Positions 6,176 through 8,947 of a stretch of DNA of 8,947 bases are shown here, piece after piece. Both the position numbers and the translations under genes were made by a program. The stretch's first letter is position 1. Every line of letters starts with the position of its first letter. The notes under the pieces are model-generated. The model had not been told where the DNA came from and searched no databases. It saw only the letters and a program-made list of their open reading frames with translations. The DNA is taken from positions 1 to 8,947 of the forward strand of contig JAPUKX010000278.1 of NCBI GenBank assembly GCA_027295435.1. Reading direction: 5' to 3'. The DNA is from Planctomycetota bacterium. Lineage in GTDB: Bacteria > Planctomycetota > Phycisphaerae > Phycisphaerales > SM1A02.

Positions 6176-8947
6176 GCACCCACCGGTTCCAGCACCTGCG
6201 GATCCTCGCCTCGGCAGGCTCCGGCAAGACGTACCAACTGACCACACGGTATCTGCAACTACTGGCGGCCGGGGCGGATCCGAACTCAATTCTCGCCACT
6301 ACGTTCACCCGAGCGGCCGCCGGCCAGATTCGCGATCGCCTGTTGCGCGATCTGGCGGAGGCGGCGATCGACCCCAACCACCGACGAGCCCTGGCGAAAC
6401 GACTCGACCAGACGGCCTTGAGCGAGGATGACGTGCTGGAGATCCTGGCGTCGCTGGCCGCGCAACTGCACCGGTTGCAAATCCGCACCCTGGACAGCTT
6501 CTTTTCGACGGTGGTGCGAAGCTTTGCGCTGGAGTTGGGAATTGGCGCCGACGCCGGCATCGTCGAGCAAGAACTGGGCCGCCGCTACCGCCGCGAAGCC
6601 GTTCGGCTGATGCTCGACGAGCGGGATCCCCAGCGCCTCGTCGATCTGCTGCGCAAGCTCACCCAGGGTACCTCCGACCGCAGCGTCCTGCACGCCATCG
6701 ATCGAACCGTCGAGGGCTTGTATGCGCTGTACCGGGAGGCCGATCAATCGGCGTGGGAGCAAATCGAGGCCCCGCCGCGGCTGCGCGAGGATCAAGTCAA
6801 CGACGCCATCCATCAACTGGCCGAATGCCCCGTACCGAACCACAAGACTTTCGCCAAGACCCATGCTGACGATGTCAAGAAAGCCTGGGCACGTGACTGG
6901 GAAGGGTTTGTGGCCGGCGGCTTGGTCTCCAAGATCACCAAGGGAGAGAGCACCTATTGTCGCCGGGATATTGAGGCGCAGCTTGTCGAGGCCTACCAGC
7001 CGCTGCTTCGGCACGCCAAGGCTGTGCTGCTAGGTCGCGTGCGCGACCAGACCATCGCCACACACAAGCTGCTTGAGCTGTACCACCGTCACTACGAGCA
7101 GGTCAAGCGCCGCGGGAGGGCGATGACCTTCGATGACGTGACCCAAGCCATGGCCGGGGCCAACCAACGCGGCAGCCTGGATGAAATCTGCTTCCGTATC
7201 GACGCCAAACTGCACCACCTGCTGCTGGATGAGTTCCAGGACACGAGCATTCAGCAATGGCGGGCGCTGCAACCGATCGTCGACGAGATCATCTCTCACC
7301 AGACAACCAAGCGTACGTTCTTCTGCGTGGGCGATGCCAAACAGTCAATCTATGGCTGGCGCGACGCATCGCCTGAGGTCCTCGACGAGATTCCCCGCCT
7401 GCTGCGGGGACCCGATGGTCTTAGCGCCGTTGTGGATCAGCACCTCGCCAAGAGCTACCGCTCCTCGCAGATCATCATCGACGTCGTCAACCGTGTCTTC
7501 ACCAGTCTGAGCGACAACCCGGCGCTGGGCGATTACCCGGACGCGGCGAACGTTTGGGCAAAACAGTTCCGCAAGCACGAGACGGCCAAGGAGCTGCCGG
7601 GCTATGCTCAACTCCTTGTCGCTCCGAGAGCTGGCGAAGGCGAGAAGCAGGATCTCGTGCGTCTTCAATGTGCTGCTGATCTGGTGGCGAAGCTTCACCG
7701 CGCAGCGCCGCAGCGATCCATCGGCGTGCTGACGCGGACCAATTCAGGCGTGGCCCGCCTGATGTACGAGTTGGGCCCGACGTGCCGGAACACGCCCGCC
7801 ACCGGCCGCGGAGGCCTGCCCCTGACCGATTCGGCCGCGGTGAACACGGTGCTCGATCTGCTGCGTCTCACCGACCACCCGGACGACACGATCTCGGCGT
7901 ACAACGTGCGGCACTCGCCCCTTGGCTCGCTGATCGGGTTGACGACCTTTGAGCCGCGGCGCTGTCACGCGGTGGCTCGGGAGGTGCGCCAGGACCTGCT
8001 GAGGGACGGGTACGCGTTGACCATCGCACGATGGGTCGGCCGCCTCGCGCCGGCGTGCGACCAACGCCAACTGCGGCGCCTCCTGGAGCTGGTGGAGTTG
8101 GCCGGCCTGTATGACGCCGACAGCACGCAGCGCGCCGACGACTTTGTCGCCTGCGTTGAAATGCGGCAGGTGCCCGATGCCGCGCCCTCCACGATCGAGG
8201 TGATGACGATCCACCAATCAAAAGGTCTGGAGTTCGACATCGTCGTCCTGCCGGAACTGGATGGGAAGCTCTCGGGCGGGAGCCCGCCGCCGGTGGTCTT
8301 TGAGCGCGACGGCGAGACCGGCCCGATCACCCGCATCTGCCGCTACATGAACAAGGAGACGCTGGCGCTGGTGCCCCAGCTCCAGCCGCTTTTTGATCGG
8401 CACACCAGGCGGACGGTGCGCGAGAGCTTGAGTCTTCTGTACGTGGCGATGACCCGTGCCCGCCATGCTTTGCATATCGTGATCGATCCGCCGATGCCTC
8501 GCCAGCCCCGGGCTCGCCTGTCCAACGTGCTGATCTGCGCTCTGGGCGAACAGTCGTTTGAGCCCGATACCCAGCTTTTCGTCCACGGTGACCCGAACTG
8601 GCTCGGCGTTGCCCAACGTCCCGAAGCGCCCATTGAACCAGAGCCGACCGACAAGATCACCATTGGCCTCGCGCCGTCAACGGGTCCGGTTGTGCACGCA
8701 GCGGTCAGCGCGTCCAAGCTTGCCCAGCAGGACTTGGCTTCGGCACTGAGCTTCCCGGACGACGAAGCACTTCAGCGGGGTGCGGCTATTCACGACATGT
8801 TCCAACAGGTCGAGTGGCTTGAGGATTGGCAGCCCAATCAGGACTCGCTGCAAATGATCGCCAGGCGAGTGGCCCCGCGGCGCGGCGAGGACTGGGCACA
8901 ACGGCAGGTCGAGTCGTTCCTGCGGATGGTCGAACGCCCGGCAGTTC
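6172..8947 (+). CDS. addA: AddA/RecB-like UvrD-family helicase-nuclease (runs off the right edge)
   Basis: Superfamily 1A DNA helicase motor of an AddAB-type enzyme, 925 residues in the window. Seen in order: Walker A ASAGSGKT (13-20), motif Ia TTFTRAAAGQIRDRL (about 43-57), Ib RTLDSFF (105-111), and Walker B LLLDEFQDTS (350-359, Asp353-Glu354). Then come motif III CVGDAKQSIYGWR (385-397), IV SYRSSQII (428-435), V TIHQSKGLEFD (679-689) and VI LLYVAMTRAR (755-764). RGAAIHDMFQQVEWL (about 869-883, His874) opens the C-terminal RecB-type nuclease domain, whose DxK motif would lie past the edge. By position the full protein should be around 1,100 residues. Only 12 residues precede Walker A, so the Q motif of UvrD/PcrA is absent, as in RecB. 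In motif Ia the usual Lys-Ala-Ala appears as Ala-Ala-Ala. AGGAGGG fixes the start. No frameshift is seen. RecB is the alternative name, but the AddB-like partner and absence of a RecC gene here favour AddA. Confidence 0.92.
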   Translation, partial: MSTHRFQHLRILASAGSGKTYQLTTRYLQLLAAGADPNSILATTFTRAAAGQIRDRLLRDLAEAAIDPNHRRALAKRLDQTALSEDDVLEILASLAAQLHRLQIRTLDSFFSTVVRSFALELGIGADAGIVEQELGRRYRREAVRLMLDERDPQRLVDLLRKLTQGTSDRSVLHAIDRTVEGLYALYREADQSAWEQIEAPPRLREDQVNDAIHQLAECPVPNHKTFAKTHADDVKKAWARDWEGFVAGGLVSKITKGESTYCRRDIEAQLVEAYQPLLRHAKAVLLGRVRDQTIATHKLLELYHRHYEQVKRRGRAMTFDDVTQAMAGANQRGSLDEICFRIDAKLHHLLLDEFQDTSIQQWRALQPIVDEIISHQTTKRTFFCVGDAKQSIYGWRDASPEVLDEIPRLLRGPDGLSAVVDQHLAKSYRSSQIIIDVVNRVFTSLSDNPALGDYPDAANVWAKQFRKHETAKELPGYAQLLVAPRAGEGEKQDLVRLQCAADLVAKLHRAAPQRSIGVLTRTNSGVARLMYELGPTCRNTPATGRGGLPLTDSAAVNTVLDLLRLTDHPDDTISAYNVRHSPLGSLIGLTTFEPRRCHAVAREVRQDLLRDGYALTIARWVGRLAPACDQRQLRRLLELVELAGLYDADSTQRADDFVACVEMRQVPDAAPSTIEVMTIHQSKGLEFDIVVLPELDGKLSGGSPPPVVFERDGETGPITRICRYMNKETLALVPQLQPLFDRHTRRTVRESLSLLYVAMTRARHALHIVIDPPMPRQPRARLSNVLICALGEQSFEPDTQLFVHGDPNWLGVAQRPEAPIEPEPTDKITIGLAPSTGPVVHAAVSASKLAQQDLASALSFPDDEALQRGAAIHDMFQQVEWLEDWQPNQDSLQMIARRVAPRRGEDWAQRQVESFLRMVERPAV

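Noticed and set aside
5246..6289. 347-codon minus-strand frame across the addB-addA junction
   Set aside because: It is the shadow of two well-supported plus-strand genes with conserved motifs; no recognisable domain or ribosome site.
1..8947. Defence island or phage/mobile context because of the helicase-nuclease pair
   Set aside because: The pair matches housekeeping AddAB-type repair. There is no integrase, transposase, toxin, direct-repeat boundary or compositional shift, and atpD and a glycosyltransferase are ordinary chromosomal neighbours.

Overview
The window is a GC-rich (roughly 60-65%) bacterial chromosomal segment with five protein-coding genes. Two run off its ends. I see no RNA gene, mobile element, CRISPR array or phage signature. 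The protein styles point to the Planctomycetes, probably the Phycisphaerae side: the GT4 glycosyltransferase carries a CGIATFT N-terminus, the AddB-like nuclease opens with LDWxxPALPAA, and the AddA-like helicase starts almost directly at Walker A. The taxonomic call is inference from family resemblance, not from a marker gene.

Layout. On the minus strand, 1-685 is the N-terminal half of a GT4 glycosyltransferase. A 158-nt divergent intergenic region (686-843) follows. It holds candidate back-to-back -10 elements that overlap each other, framed by a perfect 10-bp inverted repeat. On the plus strand come atpD (844-2286, F1 ATP synthase beta subunit) and a small membrane-anchored protein of unknown function (2360-3073). 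A candidate stem-loop terminator lies at 3084-3124. After it come an AddB-like PD-(D/E)XK nuclease (3290-6175) and an AddA/RecB-like UvrD-family helicase-nuclease (6172 to beyond 8947), which overlap by ATGA.

How the genes work together. The last two genes form an evident two-gene operon for a heterodimeric AddAB-type helicase-nuclease. Such enzymes resect double-strand DNA ends for recombination and degrade linear DNA. The nuclease partner has lost both the Walker A motif and the C-terminal cysteine triplet of the classical AddB iron-sulphur cluster. The helicase partner has all superfamily 1 motifs but no room for a Q motif. The atpD gene stands apart from any other ATP synthase gene: no atpC follows it and no atpA or atpG precedes it. 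The glycosyltransferase is divergent and functionally unrelated.

I found no convincing new multi-gene system. The points most worth a second look are the isolated atpD, the symmetric control region upstream of it, the reduced AddB, and the unassigned membrane-anchored protein between atpD and the repair operon.
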